Source of the DNA: Anderseniella sp963698275 | GTDB lineage: Bacteria > Pseudomonadota > Alphaproteobacteria > Rhizobiales > Aestuariivirgaceae | DNA: 64,000 nucleotides | Assembly: GCA_963698275.1 (NCBI GenBank) | Contig: CAVOQE010000006.1 | Span: 434,001 to 498,000 of the forward strand | Direction: 5' to 3' | Part shown: in pieces, positions 16,443-24,749 of the stretch | Layout of the letters: each line of letters begins with the position of its first letter | How positions within the stretch are numbered: position 1 is the stretch's first letter | Position numbers and translations under genes: made by a program | Notes under the pieces: model-generated | What the model was told of the DNA's origin: nothing | The model's input: only the letters and a program-made list of their open reading frames with translations | The model's database searches: none

Positions 16443-17462
16443 TTACGGGTTCACGGGTGGCAGTCCAATGCCAGGCACCCATTTCACGCCATTGGCGAAA
16501 GGATCGCGGTTGCCAAACGGATCATTGTCGTTCGGAATGATCGCCCAATCATCCAGCGTGAGGCTGGAAAATACTTCTTCGGCCATCTGGTAAATATTGA
16601 GGTCGTCGACATCGGCAAGGCTGGTCATATGGTTGGACTCACCGTCTGGCGCCACGTCCAGCAGATGATTGTGGTCAAGGTTCACAGGCCTGACAGCCGC
16701 ACCCGATGATGGCACCAACAAATCATCACCATCAGGTGTAAGATCATCGCGATCAGGTAAATCGACAGACCCTGCAGCAGACCGTTGCAAAGCACCGGAA
16801 GATGTCGCGGCACTGTTTCCGGCTTTGCCGTGAACAAGGCTCTTCAATGCCTTTGTGTTGGTCGTGTCGGAGAATTTCAGTTTCCGCGCTGCACCAGAGG
16901 CCACGAATTTCTGTAAGCGCTCCATGCGCCCGTCATCGGACATCTGCTTTATCCGGGTCAGTATCTGAGTGTGACGGGCATCCAGTCGCTGAACTGTGGA
17001 ATTTCGAATTGTGTTTCCCCAAAAACTTGCCAGCGCACCTGATGCCATCGAGTGCCACACATTGGAGGAGCCTTTCGGCCTGTGAGACGCCACCATCCCG
17101 TCCCCAGCGATAACTCCTGCTGCTGTCACTATTTCCGGCAAAGTCGGCGTACGACCGAGCATATTGCTCAACCAGCCTCCGAGCGTCATTCCAAGGACGT
17201 TGTTGAAGTGATCTTTATTGTGTTCTCCAAAATTGTCTCTCGCCCGGTACGCAGCGTAAGCTTCGTTGGCATGCCCGATAACGTTCGTGGTCCATTGACC
17301 TCTTTCGACCGTGGAGTGAGCAGACGCGATAACATGCTTGAGGGCATCAAGGCTGTCTTTATCATAACCAAGCGCCTCTAACTCGTTTACGTAAGCGGCA
17401 ATGTTTTCGTAATAAAGATTGTTTTCCTTTGCATAATTTTTCAATTTTTCTTTGATGTTCAC
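16443..17462 (-). CDS. Accessory protein between capsid and scaffold, toxin-like motif pattern
   Basis: 339 residues, function unknown. Residues about 40-100 show ALKHVIASAHST, GHANEAYAAY and KDHFNNVLGMTLGGW. This is an H...(G)H-x-NE...D-xx-NN-xx-G spacing reminiscent of DUF6973-type domains seen in polymorphic toxins. The resemblance is by eye only. The middle is basic, and the C-terminal third is acidic and Asp/Asn-rich (DLPDRDDLTPDGDDLLV). It starts four bases inside the upstream membrane-protein gene and interrupts the scaffold-capsid order, with lower GC than its neighbours. It could be a moron, an ejected cargo protein, or a toxin with a membrane partner. Confidence 0.6.
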   Translation of the reverse strand: MNIKEKLKNYAKENNLYYENIAAYVNELEALGYDKDSLDALKHVIASAHSTVERGQWTTNVIGHANEAYAAYRARDNFGEHNKDHFNNVLGMTLGGWLSNMLGRTPTLPEIVTAAGVIAGDGMVASHRPKGSSNVWHSMASGALASFWGNTIRNSTVQRLDARHTQILTRIKQMSDDGRMERLQKFVASGAARKLKFSDTTNTKALKSLVHGKAGNSAATSSGALQRSAAGSVDLPDRDDLTPDGDDLLVPSSGAAVRPVNLDHNHLLDVAPDGESNHMTSLADVDDLNIYQMAEEVFSSLTLDDWAIIPNDNDPFGNRDPFANGVKWVPGIGLPPVNP

Positions 17463-17914
17463 TTATTCACCTTCAGTTTTACGACTGTTGTGTCACCTTG
17501 CGTTGCTGTAATAAAAACTGAGTCAATGGGCTGACACTCGATATCAGACTCGAATGCGAAAAATCTTTTGTCAAAAAACAGTGCGATGGCCCGGTTATCA
17601 TCCTTGACCACCAATCTGGTTAGCTCGTAAAACATTTCGTCATCACCAAAGGGGCCATGCCTCATTTCAATATTCTCGATTGTTTCCGTATTCATGTGAA
17701 TATTATGGCAAATCTCCTTCCAGTCACTTTGCCCGTCCGAGAATATTTCTTTTGCGTTTCTATTTTCAAAACTTCCATTCTGGTAAATATAGTAAGCCAA
17801 CCTGTTTGCTTCAAAATAAGGGTCTCCACGCAAAAGTTCCGACAACATGTTTCCCAGCAGACCACCCAAAATAAAAACGAAAATTATTACAATTCGGCTG
17901 CGCATCCTGATCAT
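17459..17914 (-). CDS. Membrane-anchored accessory protein, partner of the 16443-17462 gene
   Basis: About 151 residues from ATG 17914; starts at 17968 and 18001 are also open, so the start is uncertain. One N-terminal transmembrane segment (IVIIFVFILGGLLGNML) is followed by a soluble domain with DGQSDWKEICHNIHMNTETI and a Phe-rich strand region (ALFFDKRFFAFESD). The gene is strikingly AT-rich against the surrounding phage genes, and its stop overlaps the next start as ATGA. Pairing with the 339-residue protein suggests joint function, possibly immunity or delivery. The family is not recognised. Confidence 0.55.
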   Translation of the reverse strand: MIRMRSRIVIIFVFILGGLLGNMLSELLRGDPYFEANRLAYYIYQNGSFENRNAKEIFSDGQSDWKEICHNIHMNTETIENIEMRHGPFGDDEMFYELTRLVVKDDNRAIALFFDKRFFAFESDIECQPIDSVFITATQGDTTVVKLKVNK

Positions 17915-18075
17915 ACTTTCCCATTGAACGCCGGGATCGGTCACGAGTGTCCAGGCATTGTCATTCATTAGACTGACAGTCTGGGACCAAAACAAGAACA
18001 TTGCAACAGTGAACTGGGAAAACTATGCCCTGCGTTGAGCACCGAATGGCAATTGCTCATTCACTTCCCTAGAGC

Positions 18076-19083
18076 CTAACGCCGGCCCTCCAGCAGTTTG
18101 CTGTATTCCACGTCCAGGCCTTCGCGCTTGTATTTTGAATAGTCGGTGGACATGATCTTCCGAATTTCCTCAATGCGGGCCTGTACATTGTGGCCAGCGG
18201 CGGTCTCGCCGGTCTGTAGTACTGTGCCGCCTTCTGAGCGGGCCATCTGGTTGATGAACTTGTTGAACTTCGGATCATCAGCCAGTCTTAAACCCTCCGG
18301 CGTGCGCGCGGTGACGAAGGACTGCCAACTGTCGCCCAGTCTGTCCTGCATGAACTGCGCGTTCAGCGCGATGTTCTTTTTGTAATCCGCGCCCCAGTCC
18401 ATCCGCAGAGTATCTTCGGTTTCCTCCTGCCGCAGGGCGTCGGTTTCCGCCTGGCGCTCCATCTGCTGCAAGGCGACTTCATTGGCCACCGACATGATCT
18501 TTTTCGCATGCTCCGGCGGCATGTCCAGCTCATGAAACGTGCCGCGAAACGCATCTATCGATGCCTTGCCGAACTCATCCAGGTCTTCATATTTGCCGTC
18601 CAGCAGGATCGGCACATCGTAGTCGCTGGCGGTTTCCGGGATACCATGTTCCAGCCGCCATTCGGCGCGCTGTTCATCTGTCGCCTCAGGGCCCGGCCTG
18701 AGCTTCACTTCGCCGGAGCGAATACGCTGCTGGGCCGACATCAAGGCCTTGCCAACGGCATCAGGCGAAGTATAGCGCTCCAGCAGCCGGGCCGCCTTGT
18801 CATCGCCATTGGCCATCTGCACGCGCCAGTTATCCGGCCACCCGCGTCCGGCAGACTCGTCTGCGGCAGTTTTATCTCGAGCAGACCGGCCTGCAACAGA
18901 CGCGTCTGAATCGGACGAGTCCGTTCCCGCCTCGTCATACAACGAGCCTTCCTTGCCGTTGTCGGACCAGGACCGGGTCCTGTCCTGCAGGCTCGCCTCC
19001 TGCCCGGCATCGCCGGTTGTGTCAGCGGCAGCAGCGTCTGCATCGGCAGGCGCACGAAGTATTTCGGACCAGTTTGGTTTCAC
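18076..19083 (-). CDS. Capsid scaffolding protein
   Basis: 335 residues. An acidic, Asp/Ala/Ser-rich disordered N-terminus (about 1-85) is followed by LLERYTSPDAVGKALMSAQQ, the LRPGPEATDEQRAEWR segment and VPETASDY-like IPETASDYDV. These are the standard signature of podovirus scaffold/head-assembly proteins, ending in a basic tail (YSKLLEGRR). The GTG start is preceded by an AGGAG site and immediately follows the stop of the Bbp19-like gene. It should template capsid assembly and then leave the head. Confidence 0.8.
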   Translation of the reverse strand: MKPNWSEILRAPADADAAAADTTGDAGQEASLQDRTRSWSDNGKEGSLYDEAGTDSSDSDASVAGRSARDKTAADESAGRGWPDNWRVQMANGDDKAARLLERYTSPDAVGKALMSAQQRIRSGEVKLRPGPEATDEQRAEWRLEHGIPETASDYDVPILLDGKYEDLDEFGKASIDAFRGTFHELDMPPEHAKKIMSVANEVALQQMERQAETDALRQEETEDTLRMDWGADYKKNIALNAQFMQDRLGDSWQSFVTARTPEGLRLADDPKFNKFINQMARSEGGTVLQTGETAAGHNVQARIEEIRKIMSTDYSKYKREGLDVEYSKLLEGRR

Positions 19084-19374
19084 TTATATTTTCTCCTGAT
19101 TGGTTGCAGTGGGAGTGATCAGGGCTTCCTGGATCATCGCGCCCACATACCGGCGGCCCTCACCAAAGGCAGACAACCGTTCGCTGTGTTCATGGAATGT
19201 CAGTTCGTAATAGCCGCAAAACCGCTTGATGATGACCTCGAGCGCCAATTTCTGTTGATCCTCGTTACCGACTCCAGCCCCTAAACTCTTGATTGCCATG
19301 ACTTCTTTGACAGTCAGGTTCTGAGGCCAGTTATCGCCAAGCGGCTTTGGTCCGGGGGCGGGTTTCAATACCAT
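19084..19374 (-). CDS. Bbp19-like head protein
   Basis: 96 residues from ATG 19374, which overlaps the portal stop (TAATG). The C-terminal half has a Tyr-rich helix followed by FGEGRRYVGAMIQEAL, matching the F-x-EGRR-x-VG-x-x-I/L signature of the small Bbp19 family that lies beside the portal in BPP-1-like phages. The N-terminus is Pro/Lys-rich. Probably a minor head or packaging component. Confidence 0.65.
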   Translation of the reverse strand: MVLKPAPGPKPLGDNWPQNLTVKEVMAIKSLGAGVGNEDQQKLALEVIIKRFCGYYELTFHEHSERLSAFGEGRRYVGAMIQEALITPTATNQEKI

Positions 19375-21008
19375 TATCGTATTCCCGCCTTGGCGGCCTG
19401 TGCCGCCACATCGGCCATCTGCCTGGCTTCGGCAATAGCGCCCTGGCTTTGCGCGGCCGCGGCAATTTCGGCCTGGGCGGCCTCGACTTCGGGATCGTCT
19501 TCCTCGCGCATCCACTGGGCAGGTGCGATGGCAATCATGGTATCGCCATAGGCCTTGGTGACGTTGAACCGGGCGGCGATTTTCGGATCGGCACCTGATG
19601 CTGCCTGGGTCAGTTCCATGGCCCGGCCAAAAATCAGCGCCAGGCCGTCACGGCGAGCATCTTCAATGGGGTTGTCATAGGTCCAGTCAAACTCGCGGCC
19701 GTCGATTTCGGCCGGCCGGTCTTCCTCCTGGCCCAGCCAGCCCATATTCGCTGCAACCTCATATGTCAGGTTCAGCACCCGGCCGTTGCGTTCGGGTTCT
19801 GCCGGTTCGATGATCGGTTGCGTGGCGCGCTGAAACTCCTGCCAGCGGCGCTCCACCTCTTGTGCCGTCATCTCGCCGCCGCCCACCGGCAGAAACAGCT
19901 TGTTCAGATACCAGGCATCGCCGAGCTGCTGGCGCATGGCCCCATGCAGCGTCACGCCAAGTTCCGGCACCTTGCCCAGGTTGACCGGGCGGATGGCATC
20001 GCCGTTGCGCTCGTCATAATTCTTGTCCACCCAGGTAATCCCACCGGGGAACAGGTTGACCGGCCCCAGCACCACTTCGGACTGGCCCACCAAAGGCGGT
20101 TCAACCGCGTTCTCGCCGGCCTGCATGATCGACCACGTCATCGACTGCATGGTGCGGGCATCAGGTGTCGAAATCACCGCGCACGGCGAGATGGCATAGG
20201 CAGAGCCGGACAGCCGGAACCAACGGCTAACCGCATAGCGCAATTCGTTGAGCTCTTCTTCAAACAGAATGTCCCTGGTATCTTCGCAAATATAGACCGA
20301 CACCCAGTCCTTGGCGGAAGACTTCGGCTTGTCAGCCACGTAGTAGGCGTCAATCGGCATTGCCACATGCAGACACTGCACCTTGTCGTCGGGCGATTTT
20401 TTCAGTTTTTCGGTGATGTTCTTGGGAATCGTCCAGCCGGCCTTCTTCTTCGCGCACAGGTGCGCCACCTTCATCTTGAAGCGGCGGTAGACCGTGTCCA
20501 CCTCACCGTCGACATCCTCGGCCCAGGCACAGTCGCGCAGGTGCCAGGTGCGATACAGCATGCCGGAGCGGTCAGACCGCGGTTCAGCAGACGTCACGCA
20601 ATTGCCGAAGGTCACATATTGATGGTCCGCCAGGGCCTGAGCTGAAATGAACTGGGACTTGTTGTCATACAACAGCGCGCGCATGCGCTTGTCGGTGCGC
20701 TCATAGTGCGCACGGATCGCCTGTTGCCGGTTGACCTCGTCATCGCGGTCCCTGCCCTTGAACCATTCCCGTCCCTTGGGACGCAGCACCGAGCCGAGAT
20801 AATTGCCGAAGTCGCGGCGATACAGCGCCGGGGTTGAGTCATACAGGTTGGAGGCAAAGCCGTCATCGTTCTTTTTGGTGGTGAAGTCGGCGTGCTCGGG
20901 GAAGTGCAGTTCAGCCACTTCCTGCCAGAAAGAGTTGAGCGCCTGCTTCGCGGTAAAGGCAGACGCCGCCATGGCGCACAGGCGGGTGGCGCGTTCAGGC
21001 AATGCCAT
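19374..21008 (-). CDS. Portal (head-to-tail connecting) protein
   Basis: 544 residues. The start RATRLCAMAASAFTAKQALN and WQEVAELHFPEHADFT, then FGNYLGSVLRPKGREWF, and the central LFPGGITWVDKNYDERNG are characteristic of T7-type head-to-tail connectors. A helical, Ala/Gln-rich barrel region closes the C-terminus. It forms the dodecameric DNA channel and docks terminase. Start and stop overlap both neighbours by one base (TGATG, TAATG). Confidence 0.88.
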   Translation of the reverse strand: MALPERATRLCAMAASAFTAKQALNSFWQEVAELHFPEHADFTTKKNDDGFASNLYDSTPALYRRDFGNYLGSVLRPKGREWFKGRDRDDEVNRQQAIRAHYERTDKRMRALLYDNKSQFISAQALADHQYVTFGNCVTSAEPRSDRSGMLYRTWHLRDCAWAEDVDGEVDTVYRRFKMKVAHLCAKKKAGWTIPKNITEKLKKSPDDKVQCLHVAMPIDAYYVADKPKSSAKDWVSVYICEDTRDILFEEELNELRYAVSRWFRLSGSAYAISPCAVISTPDARTMQSMTWSIMQAGENAVEPPLVGQSEVVLGPVNLFPGGITWVDKNYDERNGDAIRPVNLGKVPELGVTLHGAMRQQLGDAWYLNKLFLPVGGGEMTAQEVERRWQEFQRATQPIIEPAEPERNGRVLNLTYEVAANMGWLGQEEDRPAEIDGREFDWTYDNPIEDARRDGLALIFGRAMELTQAASGADPKIAARFNVTKAYGDTMIAIAPAQWMREEDDPEVEAAQAEIAAAAQSQGAIAEARQMADVAAQAAKAGIR

Positions 21009-21217
21009 CAGGCGGTTCCGCCCAGGTTGGAGCCGGAATAGGACTGGCCGGAATAAATGGTGGCATCGCGCCCGCCCCGCTTCTTGCGGCGCTCGCGCAC
21101 CCTGTCGCGCGCGGCCAGCTTGCTGGCAAACGAATTGGGGTCAGGCATTTTGCTGACGGCAACTTCCGGTATCTTCGGTTTGAAAATGGAACCGATCGCC
21201 TTGATGGCCTTGGACAT
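21008..21217 (-). CDS. Small basic phage protein upstream of portal
   Basis: 69 residues, start MSKAIKAIGSIFKPKIPEVA, then a strongly basic patch (RDRVRERRKKRGGRD) and a Ser/Gly tail. A GGAG site lies 10 bases before the ATG. The longer open frame to 21517 only reads through the intergenic repeat. Similar small basic proteins precede portal genes in related podoviruses. Function unknown. Confidence 0.6.
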   Translation of the reverse strand: MSKAIKAIGSIFKPKIPEVAVSKMPDPNSFASKLAARDRVRERRKKRGGRDATIYSGQSYSGSNLGGTA

Positions 21218-21242
21218 GGGTGGGTCTCCTTTTAAGTGATAT

Positions 21243-21444
21243 CGCTCACGCGAGTTGGCTTGCGCCAACCGCTCCGCTAGGGCGCACTCCGTGCGACGGC
21301 CAGTCGGCCTTGCCTCAGCACTTCGTGCTTCGGATTGGTGTATTTCAAAACCGTTGAAAAGAATTCTGGAACTAGGACCGACGGGCCTCGGGCCGGTCAG
21401 GCCCGCCCCAGCGGAGCGCAGCCGACAGGCTGCTTGCGTGAGCG
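21243..21444. repeat. ~200-bp intergenic element with inverted termini, copy 1
   Basis: It begins cgctcacgcgag and ends cttgcgtgagcg, so the ends are inverted copies. Inside lies a block of about 60 bases (gcactccgtgcgacggcc..., through cttcgtgcttcggattgg) that is over 90% identical to the reverse complement of the block at 24065-24122. The near-3' segment (gcagccgacaggctgc hairpin) is also shared, while the middle differs between copies. It sits just upstream of the ribosome site of the gene at 21217. Several nested palindromes would fold well as RNA. Confidence 0.75.
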
Positions 21445-21497
21445 GGATAAACTGAAACCAGGTTCGAGCCAAACAATCCACAGATTCACATGGGGAT

Positions 21498-21557
21498 TCA
21501 CTGTATCGCTTATGCACACGGGTTTTGCGGATATTTGTGTAAGCAGGTCAATGCCGG
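21498..21557 (-). promoter_or_regulatory. Repeated ~59-bp element, copy 2 (candidate phage promoter)
   Basis: Same orientation and near-identical core as 14872-14930: ATTGACCTGCTTACAC followed by AAATA, a partly diverged 14-16-base segment, and AGCGATACAGTGA. It lies at the head of the portal-scaffold-capsid transcription unit. A dyad (GCTTACACA against TGTGCATAAGC) is better formed here than in copy 1. It may be a promoter or an operator. Confidence 0.5.
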
Positions 21558-21625
21558 TCGCATACAACAGAATAAGACTGTTGCCCTGTTCAGCATTAAG
21601 CCTCTGTAATTAATACATAATTATC

Positions 21626-21648
21626 ATCCTCGGGCTTGTCCCGAGGAT
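21626..21648. repeat. Short palindromic repeat, terminator-like, after TerL
   Basis: Perfect inverted repeat: atcctcggg, 5-base loop, cccgaggat. This palindrome type is common between genes in many alphaproteobacterial genomes. Here it sits 12 bases downstream of the terminase large-subunit stop and may terminate the packaging operon. Confidence 0.6.
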
Positions 21649-21659
21649 CCATTCTCATC

Positions 21660-23219
21660 TCACTTCCTCGAGGTCACCGCCCGGCGCGGCAGGTCATGTG
21701 ATCTGTAGCCCCCTGCCCGTCTGTTGCCTGATGCCCAGTAGGCCATGACCACGGCATCGCCCCTGTCCGGTGACCGGCCAATGCGTTTCTTCAGGTCCTG
21801 CTTGCCCTCGATCTGGATTTTCGCGCCCGGCACCACCTTGTAGGTCGGTGCACACAAGTCGCTTTTCAGTTCCGCATCGCGCGGCAGGGCGATCTGGCCG
21901 CCATAGTCCGGGTCCAGCGCCTCGCGCAGTGCCCACCAGGCTGCCGCCCTGAGGTTGAGGAAGCCGAGCGTACCGGACTTGTCGCGGCCCGGGCCAGCTG
22001 CTGCGCCGTTGAACTGGGCCGGCGACAGGGTCTGCTTCAGGTGATCATAGGTTGACCCGCCATAGCCGCCGCCCATGTCGAGCACCACTTCTGCCCCGTC
22101 GCGCAACTGCATGAAAATCAGGCCGGCAACGCTCGGGCCGTCGTGGGTATCGACGCCCTTGTAGGTCTTCAGCCTGGCAAACCAGCCGCCGTGGCGGGCC
22201 GCCAGCACCGTCATGTCGCTGCCTCCCTGGGCGATATCGACACCCAGCGCGGTCATGGCAGATGAGCCGCCGGCCTCATGCCAGCGATCCATGGCCGCTT
22301 CCACCCAGCTTTGCGGGATCACCTGGAACGGTTCATCGCGCTGGCCGATGGTAAAGTCACCCTCCATCATGGCTTCGCGCATGCCCGACGGCAGGGCTGC
22401 CAGAATGGATGCATAGCCGCTGTCTGCAAGGTCGGGATTGTCGGCCAGCTCGGCAGGAATGAAGGTGCGTGACTTCGGCAGTACCGGCTTGTTCTTGCTG
22501 TCGAGCAAGACTTCGCCGTCTATCTCAACCGGACCGGGGCCATCGACCTCGCAGTCTTCCCCCTTGATGGTGGTGAACCAGCGCAGTTCACCCGGCAGTG
22601 CCGGATTGGGATGGTCCGGTATCAACCAGGGGGCCCAGCGCCGGTTGATCCACATGCCTTCCGGTGTCACCGGCGGGTTGGACGCGGCCACCACGCGCAC
22701 TCGCTGCCCCTTCAGCGTGGATCGCGCCCAGGCAATGATGAACGTGTATTGCGCCTCCAGAAAATTGGCCAGTTCATCGAACCCGATGAAGTCCTTGGGC
22801 GTGCCCTGATACTTTGCCCTGTCGTTCAGATGCTGGCAGCCGCCGAGCATGATCAGGCCGGGCTTCGGTTCGCTGCGCCGCCAGATGCGTTTCTGGCTGT
22901 TGTAGCCGTCACGATTGCCCAAGATTTCCTCCATGCGCTGCTCAAGGCCTTCAACCTCCTTGTCGAGGCGCCTCAGGACCAGGCTCTTGCGATGGGCCGT
23001 CAGTGCCAATCCCAGCAAGAGGTCGGTCTTGCCGCCGCCTGCCTCACCGCCATAGAGCAGTTCGTCAGCTTCGCAGTAGTAGGCCTCCGTCTGCGGGCCG
23101 GGATTGGGTATCCAGGCCATGTCGGCAGTGCGCTGCATGACCTCGCGCCGCACCTGCTGGAACTCTTCCGGATCAGCCGCCTTGATGCGCACAAGCAGTT
23201 CATCGAGCAGTCCAGTCAT
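21660..23219 (-). CDS. Terminase large subunit
   Basis: 519 residues. The packaging ATPase has Walker A YGGEAGGGKTDLLL at about residues 55-68 and Walker B FIGFDELANF near residue 145. The nuclease domain follows, with acidic residues in LGVDIAQGGSDMTVL (about 325), VVLDMGGGYGGSTYDHL (about 375) and DRGDAVVMAYW (about 492). It cuts concatemeric DNA and drives it into the head. ATG 23219 overlaps the small-subunit stop as ATGA. Confidence 0.93.
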   Translation of the reverse strand: MTGLLDELLVRIKAADPEEFQQVRREVMQRTADMAWIPNPGPQTEAYYCEADELLYGGEAGGGKTDLLLGLALTAHRKSLVLRRLDKEVEGLEQRMEEILGNRDGYNSQKRIWRRSEPKPGLIMLGGCQHLNDRAKYQGTPKDFIGFDELANFLEAQYTFIIAWARSTLKGQRVRVVAASNPPVTPEGMWINRRWAPWLIPDHPNPALPGELRWFTTIKGEDCEVDGPGPVEIDGEVLLDSKNKPVLPKSRTFIPAELADNPDLADSGYASILAALPSGMREAMMEGDFTIGQRDEPFQVIPQSWVEAAMDRWHEAGGSSAMTALGVDIAQGGSDMTVLAARHGGWFARLKTYKGVDTHDGPSVAGLIFMQLRDGAEVVLDMGGGYGGSTYDHLKQTLSPAQFNGAAAGPGRDKSGTLGFLNLRAAAWWALREALDPDYGGQIALPRDAELKSDLCAPTYKVVPGAKIQIEGKQDLKKRIGRSPDRGDAVVMAYWASGNRRAGGYRSHDLPRRAVTSRK

Positions 23220-23611
23220 ATGGTTTCTTCACCTTCGGTTCTGGCTACCTTGTCGAGTACGAAGGCAATGCGCCGGGCCACCTCACGATCCGAGACGGCT
23301 GCCTCTTCCGCCCCGGCTTCCATGGCCGGAGCAGGGTTTGCCTCGCCCATGTCCTTGTCGCTCCATCTGGCGATGGTTTTCATCCAGAAAATCTGTGCGC
23401 TCACTGTGCCGTTGACGGCATTCTGGTACAGGCTGCCGGCAACGGCGGCATTGGCGATGTCGTTGCCATTGTGCAGTTCGTCGGCAAAGTGCCTGTACAA
23501 GGTCGGCTTGGAGATGCCGAGATGTTCGGCAATCCTGTCCCGCGCAATGCCGCACACGACCAGCATCATGACCCTGCGCCGGTCAGTCTCGGATGGCTCA
23601 AATACCTGCAT
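23216..23611 (-). CDS. Terminase small subunit-like DNA-binding protein
   Basis: 131 residues. The N-terminus has a helix-turn-helix (CGIARDRIAEHLGISKPTLY) followed by AVAGSLYQNAVNGTVSAQIF and WMKTIARWSDKD, the pattern of phage TerS-type proteins that select DNA for packaging. The tail is acidic. Position immediately upstream of TerL with a four-base overlap supports the role. Confidence 0.8.
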   Translation of the reverse strand: MQVFEPSETDRRRVMMLVVCGIARDRIAEHLGISKPTLYRHFADELHNGNDIANAAVAGSLYQNAVNGTVSAQIFWMKTIARWSDKDMGEANPAPAMEAGAEEAAVSDREVARRIAFVLDKVARTEGEETI

Positions 23612-23655
23612 CTTTGCAACCTAAAACCGGTAGAACAAGCCGCCTCCAGCAGGCG

Positions 23656-23943
23656 TCACGAAGGTGTACCTGCGGTGCCCAGCACGATCTCGACACCGGC
23701 TTCCGCGTCACCGGATGTGCCGGTGGCGAGAATGCGACGCAAGCGTACCGGCTCCCAGCCGTTGTGGCCGGGCAGAAAGGTCAGCGGCACGGCGGTATCG
23801 TCACCGTCCATCCACACCGCCAGCACCACGGCAGATGCGGCAGCGGGCACGGTAACGCGCACTGCAGATGCCGTCCTCGGCAGATCGGCAACGTCAGATT
23901 TGTGAGAACCGGCCACATAGGTGTAGCCATCCTTGATGATCAT
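23656..23943 (-). CDS. Small beta-rich phage hypothetical protein
   Basis: 95 residues: MIIKDGYTYVAGSHKSDVAD, then Val/Ala-rich strands (VRVTVPAAASAVVLAVWMDG) and RLRRILATGTSGDAEAG. No family was recognised. A GGA-rich ribosome site abuts the second intergenic element. It stands between the DUF6362-like gene and TerS, possibly a head fibre or decoration component. Confidence 0.6.
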   Translation of the reverse strand: MIIKDGYTYVAGSHKSDVADLPRTASAVRVTVPAAASAVVLAVWMDGDDTAVPLTFLPGHNGWEPVRLRRILATGTSGDAEAGVEIVLGTAGTPS

Positions 23944-23967
23944 GGGGGTTTTCCTTTTAAGTAGTTT

Positions 23968-24164
23968 CGCTCACGCAAGCAGCCTTCGGCTGCACATCTT
24001 TAGTGGTCGAACAGCTTGTCCGCCTTCGGCGGACCGTTCTCCAACCCCGAACAACCGTAGTGATGAGTTCCAATCCGAAGCACGAAGTGCTGAGGCAAGG
24101 CCGACCGGCCGTCGCACGAAGTGCGCCCTCGCGGAGGTGCAGTCGCAGGCTGCTACCGTGAGCG
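23968..24164. repeat. ~200-bp intergenic element with inverted termini, copy 2 (inverted)
   Basis: Ends cgctcacgcaag and ccgtgagcg mirror those of copy 1. The internal block from about 24065 to 24122 (ccaatccgaagcacgaag... ) is the reverse complement of copy 1. The arm ggctgc/gcagcc hairpin and a cgccttcggcg hairpin are also present. Like copy 1 it abuts the ribosome site of the gene to its left (23943), both sharing the sequence ccttttaagt at the junction. Confidence 0.75.
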
Positions 24165-24176
24165 CCATAAACCCAC

Positions 24177-24749
24177 CTATTCAGCGAGCTCACACACAAA
24201 CATCTCAGGCTTCGCGCCTTCGGCAATCCACGAATTCGACGGACGCGCACGGTTCCCCGTTTTACCGTTGATGTGCATGTGGTTTGCCGCCATTTGTGCA
24301 ACCGCGTCAATGTCGGCCTGGGACAAGGAAACTGCCTTGTTGTTCAGGGCTGACGCAACCTCCTGAGCCGCCTTGTCTTTTCGGTTGTAGGCGGTCCGCC
24401 GGTTCCAGCCGAGTTTCTTGCAGGTTCTGGAAAACCGCCAGCCATGCGCCTTGTCGCGGCAATAGATCATCAGCGCCTTGCGGTGCTCCAGATCACCGAC
24501 ATGCACCATCCAGTCCATGCACTGATACATGCGGTCAATCTCGCCCGGGCGCGGTGGAGACAGGCGCGGCCGGTCCCGGCCCCGGGTCTCATCCGAGCCG
24601 ACACGGGCCAGTTGATCCGCCCACTCATCGCGCACCGCCGGCCAGGCAGATGTAAAGCCCGCCGGGCGAAGCCCGCCACCAGGCAGTCTCCTGATCGTGT
24701 CGGCGGCGCGGATCAGTCGGTAGATGACGATTTCGGAAGTCCAGGTCAT
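24177..24749 (-). CDS. DUF6362-like phage protein
   Basis: 190 residues from ATG 24749. It starts MTWTSEIVIYRLIRAADTIR, then FTSAWPAVRDEWAD, then IDRMYQCMDWMVHVGDLEHR and a helix-turn-helix-like KKLGWNRRTAYNRKDKA. This matches a conserved family found upstream of terminase genes in alphaproteobacterial phages, as far as can be judged by eye. The HTH-like segment suggests DNA binding, perhaps in late gene control or packaging. It is the right-most phage gene seen. Confidence 0.65.
   Translation of the reverse strand: MTWTSEIVIYRLIRAADTIRRLPGGGLRPAGFTSAWPAVRDEWADQLARVGSDETRGRDRPRLSPPRPGEIDRMYQCMDWMVHVGDLEHRKALMIYCRDKAHGWRFSRTCKKLGWNRRTAYNRKDKAAQEVASALNNKAVSLSQADIDAVAQMAANHMHINGKTGNRARPSNSWIAEGAKPEMFVCELAE

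Noticed and set aside
19818..20645. 275-residue plus-strand open frame over the portal gene
   Set aside because: High-GC shadow of the portal gene, His/Arg-rich and without any family signature.
24230..24320. Third possible copy of the 59-bp phage element (gtttgc...atttgtg...gtcaatg)
   Set aside because: It lies inside the coding sequence of the DUF6362-like gene and matches only loosely; most likely chance.
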